A DNA stretch of 5,214 nt, taken from assembly GCA_013694835.1 (NCBI GenBank), contig JACDBP010000041.1, positions 1-5,214 of the forward strand, in the 5' to 3' direction. Made by a program: the position numbers and the translations under genes. Shown here one piece after another: positions 1-5,214 of this stretch. The first letter of the stretch is position 1. Each line of letters starts with the position of its first letter. The DNA is from Chloroflexota bacterium. Lineage in GTDB: Bacteria > Chloroflexota > Limnocylindria > Limnocylindrales > CSP1-4. A model generated the notes under the pieces. It was given only the letters and a program-made list of their open reading frames with translations, was not told where the DNA came from and ran no database searches.

Positions 1-1
1 C

Positions 2-1150
2 GGCAACCTCGTTAACACGCGTGAGCTGCTCGACCGCCAGCGCGGCGGCCGCTCGCGGCTGGTGGGCAGTACGGATACAGAGCTGCTGACGGCGCTGCTG
101 GCGGAGGCCGAGGGCGACGACCTCGTCGACGTGCTGCGTGGTCTGCTGCCGACGGTGCGTGGCGCCTACTCGCTGGTGGTGATGGACGAGCGGCGTGTCA
201 TCGGCGTTCGCGACCCGCACGGGTTCCGGCCGCTCGTCCTGGGACGGCTGCGAGGTCTCTCCGCGGAGGGCGAGCCACCGACCGATGGGCTTGACGACTC
301 GGCACCGGTGGACGGCTGGTGCCTCAGCTCGGAGACCGCCGGTCTCGACGTGCTCGGCGCGGAGTTCGTGCGGGACGTCGCGCCAGGCGAGATGGTCGTC
401 CTCGGCGAGCCCGGCGGGCCGCGGTCGGTCAGGTTCGCGGAAGGCAACGAGAACCTGTGCGTCTTCGAGATGATCTACTTCGCGCGCCCCGACTCGTACA
501 TGCTCGGCCGGAACCTGTACGAGGCTCGTCGACGGATGGGCGAGGAGCTCGCCCACGAGGCGCCCGCCGAGGCAGACCTGGTGATGCCCGTCCCCGACAC
601 CGGGGCACCCGCCGCGGCGGGCTACGCCGAGGCCAGCGGTATCCCGTACCGCGACGGCATGGTCAAGAACCGCTACGCCGGCCGGACGTTCATCCAGCCC
701 AGTCGGGCGATGCGGCAGCGCGGCGTGACCGTCAAGCTGAGCCCGCTGCGCGAGCAGGTCCGGGGCAAGCGGCTCGTGGTGGTGGACGACTCGATCGTTC
801 GCGGCACGACCACGAAGCAGATCGTGGGCCTGCTCCGCCGTGCCGGCGCGCGCGAGGTCCACCTGCGGGTCAGCGCACCGCCGATCTTCCATCCGTGCTT
901 CTACGGCATCGACACGCAGATCGAGACGGAGCTCATCGCCTCGCGCCTGACGTTGCCCCAGATCCGCGACTTCGTGGGCGCCGATTCGCTGGCCTATCTC
1001 TCGATCCGCGGCGTTCTCGGCGCGCTCGACCTGCCGCGGGAGCGATTCTGCTTCGCCTGCTTCGACGGGCTTTACCCGGTCCCCGTGCCGTATGACGTGC
1101 GCTCCCACAAGTTCGTGCTCGAGGACGAACCGCTCGTTGAGGCCCGCTGA
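2..1150 (+). CDS. purF: Amidophosphoribosyltransferase PurF (5'-truncated by window edge)
   Basis: Catalyses the first committed step of cytosolic de novo purine synthesis: PRPP plus glutamine gives 5-phosphoribosylamine. The frame is open from base 2 (GNLVNTREL, the conserved glutaminase segment), so the GTG at 62 is internal; by comparison with Bacillus PurF about 113 N-terminal residues, including the catalytic Cys, lie outside the window. Visible are 382 residues: the end of the class-II glutaminase domain (residues 1 to about 150), then the phosphoribosyltransferase domain with the flexible loop KNRYAGRTFIQP (222-233) and the PRPP motif VVVDDSIVRGTT (259-270, bases 776-811). Cys153, Cys299 and the CFAC pair Cys350/Cys353 align with the four [4Fe-4S] ligands of the Bacillus enzyme, so this is the iron-sulfur type. 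Residues about 84-104 form an extra hydrophilic loop absent from Bacillus PurF. The gene ends 2 nt before purM, implying one transcript. Confidence 0.97.
   Translation, partial: GNLVNTRELLDRQRGGRSRLVGSTDTELLTALLAEAEGDDLVDVLRGLLPTVRGAYSLVVMDERRVIGVRDPHGFRPLVLGRLRGLSAEGEPPTDGLDDSAPVDGWCLSSETAGLDVLGAEFVRDVAPGEMVVLGEPGGPRSVRFAEGNENLCVFEMIYFARPDSYMLGRNLYEARRRMGEELAHEAPAEADLVMPVPDTGAPAAAGYAEASGIPYRDGMVKNRYAGRTFIQPSRAMRQRGVTVKLSPLREQVRGKRLVVVDDSIVRGTTTKQIVGLLRRAGAREVHLRVSAPPIFHPCFYGIDTQIETELIASRLTLPQIRDFVGADSLAYLSIRGVLGALDLPRERFCFACFDGLYPVPVPYDVRSHKFVLEDEPLVEAR
1139..1142 (+). promoter_or_regulatory. Weak ribosome binding site for purM
   Basis: GAGG inside the last codons of purF lies 10 nt before the GTG at 1153. 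It is short and somewhat distant. With the 2-nt gap between the purF stop and the purM start, translational coupling to purF probably contributes. Confidence 0.4.
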
Positions 1151-1152
1151 GC

Positions 1153-2316
1153 GTGCCGCACCCGCTGGAGCCGGCGTCGCCATCTGAGGGGACCGCGGTC
1201 CGCTCGGCGTATGCGGCGGCGGGGGTCGACGTGGCCGCCGGCGAGCGCGCAGTCGAGCTGATCCGCGAGCGCCTCGGGCGCGGCAGCGGACTGTCCGTGC
1301 TGCCGACGGCTGGCGGGTTCGGCTCAGCCGTGGCGCTTCCAGCCGGCTTCCGCGATCCGGTCCTGGTCACTGCCACGGACGGGGTGGGCACCAAGACGGC
1401 CCTCGCCCGCGTGCTCCAGCGCTTCGAGACGATCGGCCACGATCTGGTGGCGATGTGCGCCGACGACGTCGTCTGTTCGGGCGCGCGCCCGCTGTTGTTC
1501 CTCGATTACGTGGTGGTCGGGCAGGTGGACCCAGCGAACGTCGCGCGGATCGTCGGCGGCATCGCGGGCGGCTGCGACCTGGCGGGCTGCACGCTCGTCG
1601 GGGGCGAGACGGCCGAGCACCCGGCGCTGATGGAGCCCGACGAGTTCGACCTGGCCGGGTTCTGCGTCGGGCTCGTGGAGCGAGACCGGCTGCTCGACGG
1701 TGGGGCTGTCCGTGCCGGCGATGCGATCGTCGGCATCGCCAGCTCCGGGCTCCACGCCAATGGCTTTTCGCTGGTGCGCGCACTGGTCGAGCGGTTCCAG
1801 CTCCAGCTCGAGGCGCCCTACCTCGAGTGCGTCCAGCGCGCCCTCGGGGACGGTGACGCCCATCGCCTCCAGCTCGAGGAGCCAAACCTCGTGCTCGCCA
1901 CCCTCGGTGAGGTGCTGCTGACGCCCACGCGCATCTACGCCCCGGACGTGCTCGCGCTGCGCGACTCGTTGGACCGGGCGGGCTCCCCGCTCGCGGCCCT
2001 CGCCCACGTGACGGGCGGCGGGCTGGCCCGCAATGTGCCGCGCGTGCTGCCGGCGAGCCTGGGTGCCCGGATCACCACGGAGTCCTGGCCCCTGCCATCG
2101 GTCTTCGCGCTGGTCTCCGAGCTCGCCGGCATGGACGGATCCGAGATGCGCGCAACGCTCAACGGCGGGATCGGCATGGTCGCCATCGTGCCGCCGGCTG
2201 GCGTCACGACGACGCTCGAGTGCCTCGCCGCCGTGGGTCTGCGTGCGTGGCGGATCGGCGAGGTGATGCCGGTCGACGATCTCGGGGGCGCCCGCTATAC
2301 CGAGGTGGCGCGCTGA
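1153..2316 (+). CDS. purM: Phosphoribosylformylglycinamidine cyclo-ligase (AIR synthetase) PurM
   Basis: ATP-dependent closure of FGAM to 5-aminoimidazole ribonucleotide, step 5 of purine synthesis, in the cytosol. The 387 residues show the family motifs in order: SAYAAAGVDVAAG (18-30), GGFG (54-57), TDGVGTK (75-81), MCADDVV (101-107), LFLDY (115-119), LVGGETAE (148-155), SSGLHANGFSLVR (197-209), LLTPTRIY (255-262), HVTGGGLARNVPRVLP (285-300) and NGGIGM (337-342). It belongs to the PurM/SelD/ThiL ATP-binding superfamily. The GTG start is the first usable one after the purF stop and gives about 20 residues before the conserved AGVD motif. The protein is longer than the usual ~345 residues, partly because of a 22-residue expansion around residues 217-238 that looks like an in-frame duplication. 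The stop overlaps the probable purN start as CTGA. Confidence 0.97.
   Translation: MPHPLEPASPSEGTAVRSAYAAAGVDVAAGERAVELIRERLGRGSGLSVLPTAGGFGSAVALPAGFRDPVLVTATDGVGTKTALARVLQRFETIGHDLVAMCADDVVCSGARPLLFLDYVVVGQVDPANVARIVGGIAGGCDLAGCTLVGGETAEHPALMEPDEFDLAGFCVGLVERDRLLDGGAVRAGDAIVGIASSGLHANGFSLVRALVERFQLQLEAPYLECVQRALGDGDAHRLQLEEPNLVLATLGEVLLTPTRIYAPDVLALRDSLDRAGSPLAALAHVTGGGLARNVPRVLPASLGARITTESWPLPSVFALVSELAGMDGSEMRATLNGGIGMVAIVPPAGVTTTLECLAAVGLRAWRIGEVMPVDDLGGARYTEVAR
1801..1891 (+). repeat. Direct repeat pair inside purM (25 bp, 66-bp offset)
   Basis: Bases 1801-1825 and 1867-1891 agree at 22 of 25 positions and encode LQLEAPYLE and LQLEEPNLV. The offset of 66 bp is exactly 22 codons, and PurM here is 22 residues longer than E. 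coli PurM between SLVR and LLxPTRIY. The rest of each 66-bp unit is only loosely similar. This fits an old in-frame tandem duplication that has diverged, but convergence of Leu/Glu codons is possible. Confidence 0.6.
2302..2307 (+). promoter_or_regulatory. Ribosome binding site selecting the CTG start of purN-purH
   Basis: GAGGTG within the last codons of purM matches six bases of the Shine-Dalgarno consensus and sits 5 nt before CTG 2313. No comparable site precedes the alternative in-frame GTGs at 2220, 2247 or 2343, so it supports the CTG. Confidence 0.5.
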
Positions 2317-4514
2317 GCCGTCAGACCGGTGCCGGGATCGCCGTGTGCGTCTCCGGCCGGGGCTCGAACCTGCGCGCGCTGCGCTCTGCCGAGCGGCGCG
2401 GCGCGCTCGGGGGCCCGATCGTGCTCGTCCTCGCCGACCGTCCCTGCCCGGCGCTCGACTTCGCGCGCGACGAGGGCATCCCGGTCGCCCTCGTGGAGCC
2501 GGGGGCTGACCTGGACCGCGCAGCCTGGGATGCTGCCGTGGCCGGTGCCCTTCTCCAAGCTGCCCCGGCGTGGATCGTCCTGGCCGGTTTCATGCGCTGG
2601 CTGGGGAAAGCGACGCTGGCTGCCTTCCCCGACCGGATCCTGAACCTCCACCCGAGCCTGCTGCCGGCATTCCCCGGCATCGATGCGATCGCCGACGCGC
2701 TCGCCGGGGGCGTCCGCGTGACCGGCGTGACCGTCCATCTGGTCGACGCTTCCCGGGACGGCGGCCCGATCGTCGCCCAGCAAGCACTGCCGATCCTGCC
2801 CGGCGAGGACGAGGCCTCGCTGGCCGCGCGCATCCACGCGGTGGAGCACACCGTGCTGCCGCGCGTCGTGGCCCTGGCGCTCGGCGGCGCGCTGACCGTC
2901 CGCGATGGGCGTGTGATGCTGGACCCGCAGCGGGCGGGCGGCATCGGCGCGACTCGCCGCGCGCTGCTGTCGGTCAGTGACAAGGACGGCCTGGTCGAGC
3001 TCGCCAGGGGCCTGGTAGTGGAGGGTTTCGAGCTCGTCTCCACCGGCGGCACGGCGACCGCCCTGCGCGATGCCGGCCTGGAGGTGACCGACGTGGCCGC
3101 CATCACCGGCTTCCCCGAAATGCTCGATGGGCGAGTCAAGACGCTGCATCCGCGGATCCACGCAGGCGTCCTGGCGGACCAGGCCTCAGCGGACCATCGC
3201 GGGCAGCTGGCGGAGCTCTGGATCGAGCCGTTCGAGCTGGTCGTCGTCAACCTCTACCCCTTCGCGTCGACGGCGCGGCGCCCCGGTGTGGAGCTGGATG
3301 AGCTGATCGAGCAGATCGACATCGGTGGCCCCACGCTGGTTCGGGCTGCCGCCAAGAACCACGTGTCGGTGGGCATCATCACGGCCGCCTCCCAGTACCA
3401 GGCCGTGCTCGGTGAGTTGCGACGGGACGGGCGGCTCTCCGAGCGGACGCGTCGATCGCTCGCGGTCGAGGCGTTCCAGCTCACGGCCGGATACGACGCG
3501 CAGGTCGCCGAATCACTGGTTCGGCACGATGTCCCGACTGCCGAGCCCGTCGCCTTCCCGATCAGCCGCACCGTTCTGCTGGCCCGGACGCTGGAGCTGC
3601 GGTACGGAGAGAACCCCCACCAGCGAGCCGCGCTCTACCGGGTGCCGGACCAGCCCGAGGGCAGCGGACCCTTCGCGGCTGGCGCGTCCCTGCTCCAGGG
3701 CAAGCCGCTCAGTTACAACAACATCCTTGACGCAGCCGCTGCCGCGGAGCTTGCCCGCCAGCTGAAGGGGGCTGCCTGCGTGATCGTCAAGCACACGAAC
3801 CCGTGCGGCGCGGCCGAAGCGGCGACGCTCATGGAGGCCTGGCAACGCGCGCTGGCCGGGGATCCGTTGAGCGCCTTCGGCGGCGTCGTCGCCGTGACGC
3901 GCCCGGTTGACGTGGCGCTAGCAGAACAGCTCAGCTCGAAGTTCCTGGAGGTCCTCTTGGCGCCGTCGCTGGAGGTGGATGTGGAGGGCGTCCTTGCGAA
4001 GCGCCCCGACATGAGGGTCCTGCTCGACCCGTGGCTGGGGACACCACCGCTCCCTTCGATCGAGCTGCGTAGCGCCGGTGGTGGGGTTCTGGCGATGGAG
4101 ACGGACAGTGCACCGGACGACCCGGCGACCTGGCAGGTCGTGACGCGCCGCGGCCCCACGGACGCGGAACTGCGCGACCTGGACCTCGCCTGGCGCGTGG
4201 CGCGCCACGTCAAGTCGAATGCGATCGTGCTCGTTCGCGATGGTGCGGTGGTCGGCGTCGGGGCCGGTCAGATGAGCCGCGTCGACAGCGCCCGGCTCGC
4301 GGTGGGCAAGGCGGGCGCGGAGCGGGCTCGTGGTGCGGTGTGTGCCTCGGATGCATTCTTCCCGTTCCCCGACGGGCTGGAGGTCTGCGCCGTCGCGGGC
4401 GTGACGGCCTTCGTTCAGCCTGGCGGCTCGCGGCGCGATGACGAGGTCCTCGCTGCCGCTGACGCCTCCGGCGCGGCGATGCTCATCACCGGGCAGCGTC
4501 ACTTCCGCCACTGA
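2313..4514 (+). CDS. purN-purH: PurN-PurH fusion: GAR transformylase + AICAR transformylase/IMP cyclohydrolase
   Basis: One 733-residue frame holds two complete cytosolic enzymes. Residues 1 to about 204 are PurN, which formylates GAR with 10-formyl-THF (step 3): SGRGSNL (14-20), NLHPSLLP (111-118) and RDGGPI (148-153); Asn111, His113 and Asp149 match the catalytic Asn/His/Asp of E. coli PurN. A linker of about 10 residues (DPQRAGGIGA) leads to PurH, about 215-733, which makes FAICAR and then IMP (steps 9-10). Its cyclohydrolase part has RRALLSVSDK, GRVKTLHP (Lys276), NLYPF (Tyr315), DIGGPTLVRAAAKNH (Asp336, Lys348); its transformylase part has RYGENPHQ, VKHTNPCG (Lys493-His494), DPLSAFGG, VKSNAI (Asn636), QPGGS and the typical RHFRH end. 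Neither half is truncated. CTG 2313 overlaps the purM stop and has a good ribosome binding site; GTG 2247 or 2220 would add 22 or 31 residues read from purM in another frame, and GTG 2343 would cut into the first strand. No stop and no clear ribosome binding site separates the halves, although an in-frame ATG exists at 2916. Confidence 0.95.
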   Translation: MSRQTGAGIAVCVSGRGSNLRALRSAERRGALGGPIVLVLADRPCPALDFARDEGIPVALVEPGADLDRAAWDAAVAGALLQAAPAWIVLAGFMRWLGKATLAAFPDRILNLHPSLLPAFPGIDAIADALAGGVRVTGVTVHLVDASRDGGPIVAQQALPILPGEDEASLAARIHAVEHTVLPRVVALALGGALTVRDGRVMLDPQRAGGIGATRRALLSVSDKDGLVELARGLVVEGFELVSTGGTATALRDAGLEVTDVAAITGFPEMLDGRVKTLHPRIHAGVLADQASADHRGQLAELWIEPFELVVVNLYPFASTARRPGVELDELIEQIDIGGPTLVRAAAKNHVSVGIITAASQYQAVLGELRRDGRLSERTRRSLAVEAFQLTAGYDAQVAESLVRHDVPTAEPVAFPISRTVLLARTLELRYGENPHQRAALYRVPDQPEGSGPFAAGASLLQGKPLSYNNILDAAAAAELARQLKGAACVIVKHTNPCGAAEAATLMEAWQRALAGDPLSAFGGVVAVTRPVDVALAEQLSSKFLEVLLAPSLEVDVEGVLAKRPDMRVLLDPWLGTPPLPSIELRSAGGGVLAMETDSAPDDPATWQVVTRRGPTDAELRDLDLAWRVARHVKSNAIVLVRDGAVVGVGAGQMSRVDSARLAVGKAGAERARGAVCASDAFFPFPDGLEVCAVAGVTAFVQPGGSRRDDEVLAAADASGAAMLITGQRHFRH

Positions 4515-4616
4515 CGCCGAGCCCCTGGGCGGCGCGCCGCGCACGCACGCAAGGCGGCTGTCACGTGAACGGCCGGCGTCCACGGGCGCCGCGCAGCACC
4601 GGGGCCGTAGATTGAC

Positions 4617-4639
4617 GCGGACGGGCGACGCCCGTTCGC
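4617..4639 (+). promoter_or_regulatory. Strong stem-loop abutting a ribosome binding site
   Basis: GCGGACGGGC (4617-4626) pairs with GCCCGTTCGC (4630-4639): ten pairs including one G-U, closed by a GAC triloop. The next base begins the AAGGAGG ribosome binding site. There is no T-tract, so it is unlikely to be an intrinsic terminator. If TAGATT at 4608-4613 is a -10 element, the hairpin would sit at the very 5' end of the mRNA, where it could stabilise the message or tune ribosome access. The inverted repeat could instead be a protein-binding site on DNA. Confidence 0.5.
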
Positions 4640-4646
4640 AAGGAGG
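4640..4646 (+). promoter_or_regulatory. Strong ribosome binding site (AAGGAGG) that decides the start at 4656
   Basis: A near-perfect Shine-Dalgarno sequence with 9 nt to ATG 4656 and only 1 nt to ATG 4648. Spacing therefore selects 4656, which opens the frame with coherent protein composition. The 4648 frame gives an Arg/Pro-rich nonsense product. Confidence 0.8.
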
Positions 4647-4655
4647 CATGAACGA

Positions 4656-5214
4656 ATGGACGACCAGACCCCACGGGCCACGGCGCGGGACGATGACACC
4701 GCGAACCCCACCGATGCGGCGCCCGCCGAGGAGGGAACCTCCGACTGGGCCGCCGGCGGCGGATCCACCCCAGGCGGCAGGACCGGCACATCGACCGATC
4801 CGTCGCTGCGGTGGAAGGACGCGGCCACGCAGGCGAAGGACGCCGCGGCATCCGCCGGCAATCAGGCGCGCGAGCGGCTGGAGCCTTTGGTCGCTCAGCT
4901 CCAGACGATGATCGACAACCTCTCGACCCAGGCCGAGCCGAGGCTCCGCGAGATCGCCGCAAAGGCAGCCGAGCTGGCCGCCGTGGCCGGTGAGCGTGCA
5001 GGTCCGATCGCCGCGAAGGCTGCCGAGCAGGCGGGCAACCTCGGGGAGCGGGTCGCCGCCAAGGGCAAGGAGGTCGCAGCAGACATCCGTCGCGGCGGCA
5101 ACGAGCCATCGAGCAGCCCGCCGTGGGCGTCGGAGACGGCAGACCCCGCGGCCGTGGGATCCGTTGCGACCGACCCGGCGACCGCCGACCCGGCGACCGC
5201 CGACCCGGCGACCG
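4656..5214 (+). CDS. Hypothetical Ala-rich helical protein with disordered ends (3'-truncated by window edge)
   Basis: I do not recognise the family. The frame is open for 186 residues to the window end. Residues 1-50 are hydrophilic and acidic, rich in Asp, Thr, Pro and Gly, so probably disordered. Residues about 51-147 are Ala/Lys/Glu/Gln-rich and should form long amphipathic helices: there is a 7-residue repeat KDAATQA/KDAAASA (54-67) and an 18-residue repeat beginning IAAKAAE at 100 and 118 (11 of 18 residues identical). Residues 148-186 are again disordered and end in ATADP repeats. There is no signal peptide, no hydrophobic membrane segment and no Cys. The pattern resembles LEA-like, phasin-like or apolipoprotein-like helical proteins, so stress protection, or membrane or granule binding, is conceivable; this is inference from composition only. 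Start ATG 4656 is set by AAGGAGG 9 nt upstream. It appears to be a separate unit from the purine operon. Confidence 0.8.
   Translation, partial: MDDQTPRATARDDDTANPTDAAPAEEGTSDWAAGGGSTPGGRTGTSTDPSLRWKDAATQAKDAAASAGNQARERLEPLVAQLQTMIDNLSTQAEPRLREIAAKAAELAAVAGERAGPIAAKAAEQAGNLGERVAAKGKEVAADIRRGGNEPSSSPPWASETADPAAVGSVATDPATADPATADPAT
4953..5060 (+). repeat. Two 54-bp in-frame repeats encoding 18-residue helical units
   Basis: Units 4953-5006 and 5007-5060 both start with codons for IAAKAAE, followed by an Ala two residues later and a conserved GER. Eleven of the 18 residues are identical, but synonymous third bases differ, so the duplication is not recent. Eighteen residues equal about five helical turns, a common unit in amphipathic-helix proteins. 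Confidence 0.55.
5166..5214 (+). repeat. 15-bp tandem repeat (GCGACCGCCGACCCG), continues past window
   Basis: A shortened 12-bp unit at 5166-5177 is followed by two perfect 15-bp units at 5178-5192 and 5193-5207 and the first 7 bases of another at 5208-5214. It encodes ATDP and then ATADP units in the downstream ORF. The perfect match at the DNA level suggests recent expansion by slippage; the full copy number cannot be seen. Confidence 0.85.

Larger units (their letters stand above)
4515..4655 (+). other. Intergenic region between purH and the downstream ORF
   Basis: This 141-bp gap contains a self-complementary GCGGCGCGCCGC at 4529-4540, a TCACGTGA palindrome at 4561-4568, a TAGATT hexamer at 4608-4613 that could be a -10 element, and the stem-loop and ribosome binding site listed separately. 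No stem followed by a T-run is present, so no intrinsic terminator can be called for the purine operon. I see no convincing -35 at the right distance from TAGATT. Confidence 0.5.

Noticed and set aside
62..64. GTG at 62 as the start of purF
   Set aside because: The frame is open upstream to base 2 and encodes GNLVNTREL, the conserved PurF glutaminase segment, so the gene begins before the window.
2679..2684. Asp124 of PurN at the place of E. coli His119 as a sign of an inactive enzyme
   Set aside because: Bacillus-type PurN also carries Asp here (FPGKDAI), and the catalytic Asn, His and Asp are all present.
2295..3250. Long antisense open frames (288 and 309 aa) opposite purN-purH, and similar ones opposite purM and the 3' end of purH
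   Set aside because: Typical open reverse frames of high-GC coding DNA; their products are Arg/Ala/Pro/Ser-rich with no recognisable motifs, while the + strand encodes well-conserved enzymes.
4529..4540. GCGGCGCGCCGC palindrome after purH as a terminator
   Set aside because: It is perfectly self-complementary without a loop, so a hairpin would lose its central pairs, and no T-run follows.
4561..4568. TCACGTGA palindrome as an operator
   Set aside because: A single 8-bp palindrome without a second copy or a known regulator is not enough; recorded only within the intergenic entry.
4612..4617. TTGACG as a -35 promoter element
   Set aside because: No -10-like hexamer occurs about 17 nt downstream; that position overlaps the stem-loop and ribosome binding site.
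4438..4911. A 157-aa + strand open frame spanning the end of purH and the start of the downstream gene
   Set aside because: Out of frame with both genes; its Arg/Pro-rich product has no motif, and its ATG at 4648 lies only 1 nt from the ribosome binding site.

Overview
The window is high-GC bacterial DNA (roughly 70% G+C by eye). It carries the middle and end of a de novo purine biosynthesis operon on the + strand, followed by the start of an unrelated low-complexity protein gene. Short gene spacings, GTG and probable CTG starts, G/C-ending codons and a PurF with all four ligands of the Bacillus-type [4Fe-4S] cluster fit a high-GC Gram-positive-like lineage, such as Actinomycetota or Chloroflexota. 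The sequence alone does not decide between them.

Layout: purF (amidophosphoribosyltransferase) enters from the left edge without its N-terminus and ends at 1150. purM (AIR synthetase) follows after 2 nt, 1153-2316. A single open frame, probably 2313-4514, then encodes complete PurN (GAR transformylase) fused in frame to complete PurH (AICAR transformylase / IMP cyclohydrolase). The order purF-purM-purN-purH is the one known from Bacillus-type purine operons. The unusual points are the PurN-PurH fusion and the apparent CTG start overlapping the purM stop. Together the three proteins cover step 1 (PurF), step 3 (PurN), step 5 (PurM) and steps 9-10 (PurH) from PRPP to IMP. The fusion joins the two steps that use 10-formyl-tetrahydrofolate.

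After purH there is a 141-bp gap with no recognisable Rho-independent terminator. It contains a strong 10-bp stem-loop directly abutting an AAGGAGG ribosome binding site. This site serves an ORF that runs off the right edge (4656 to beyond 5214). Its product is disordered at both visible ends and Ala/Lys/Glu-rich and helical in the middle, and it ends in the window in a 15-bp tandem repeat (ATADP units).

This is mostly a housekeeping region. I see no evidence of a defence system, mobile element, RNA gene or CRISPR array. The points worth a second look are the PurNH fusion, the CTG start, an apparent 66-bp in-frame duplication inside purM, a loop insertion in PurF, and the hairpin and repeats of the downstream gene.
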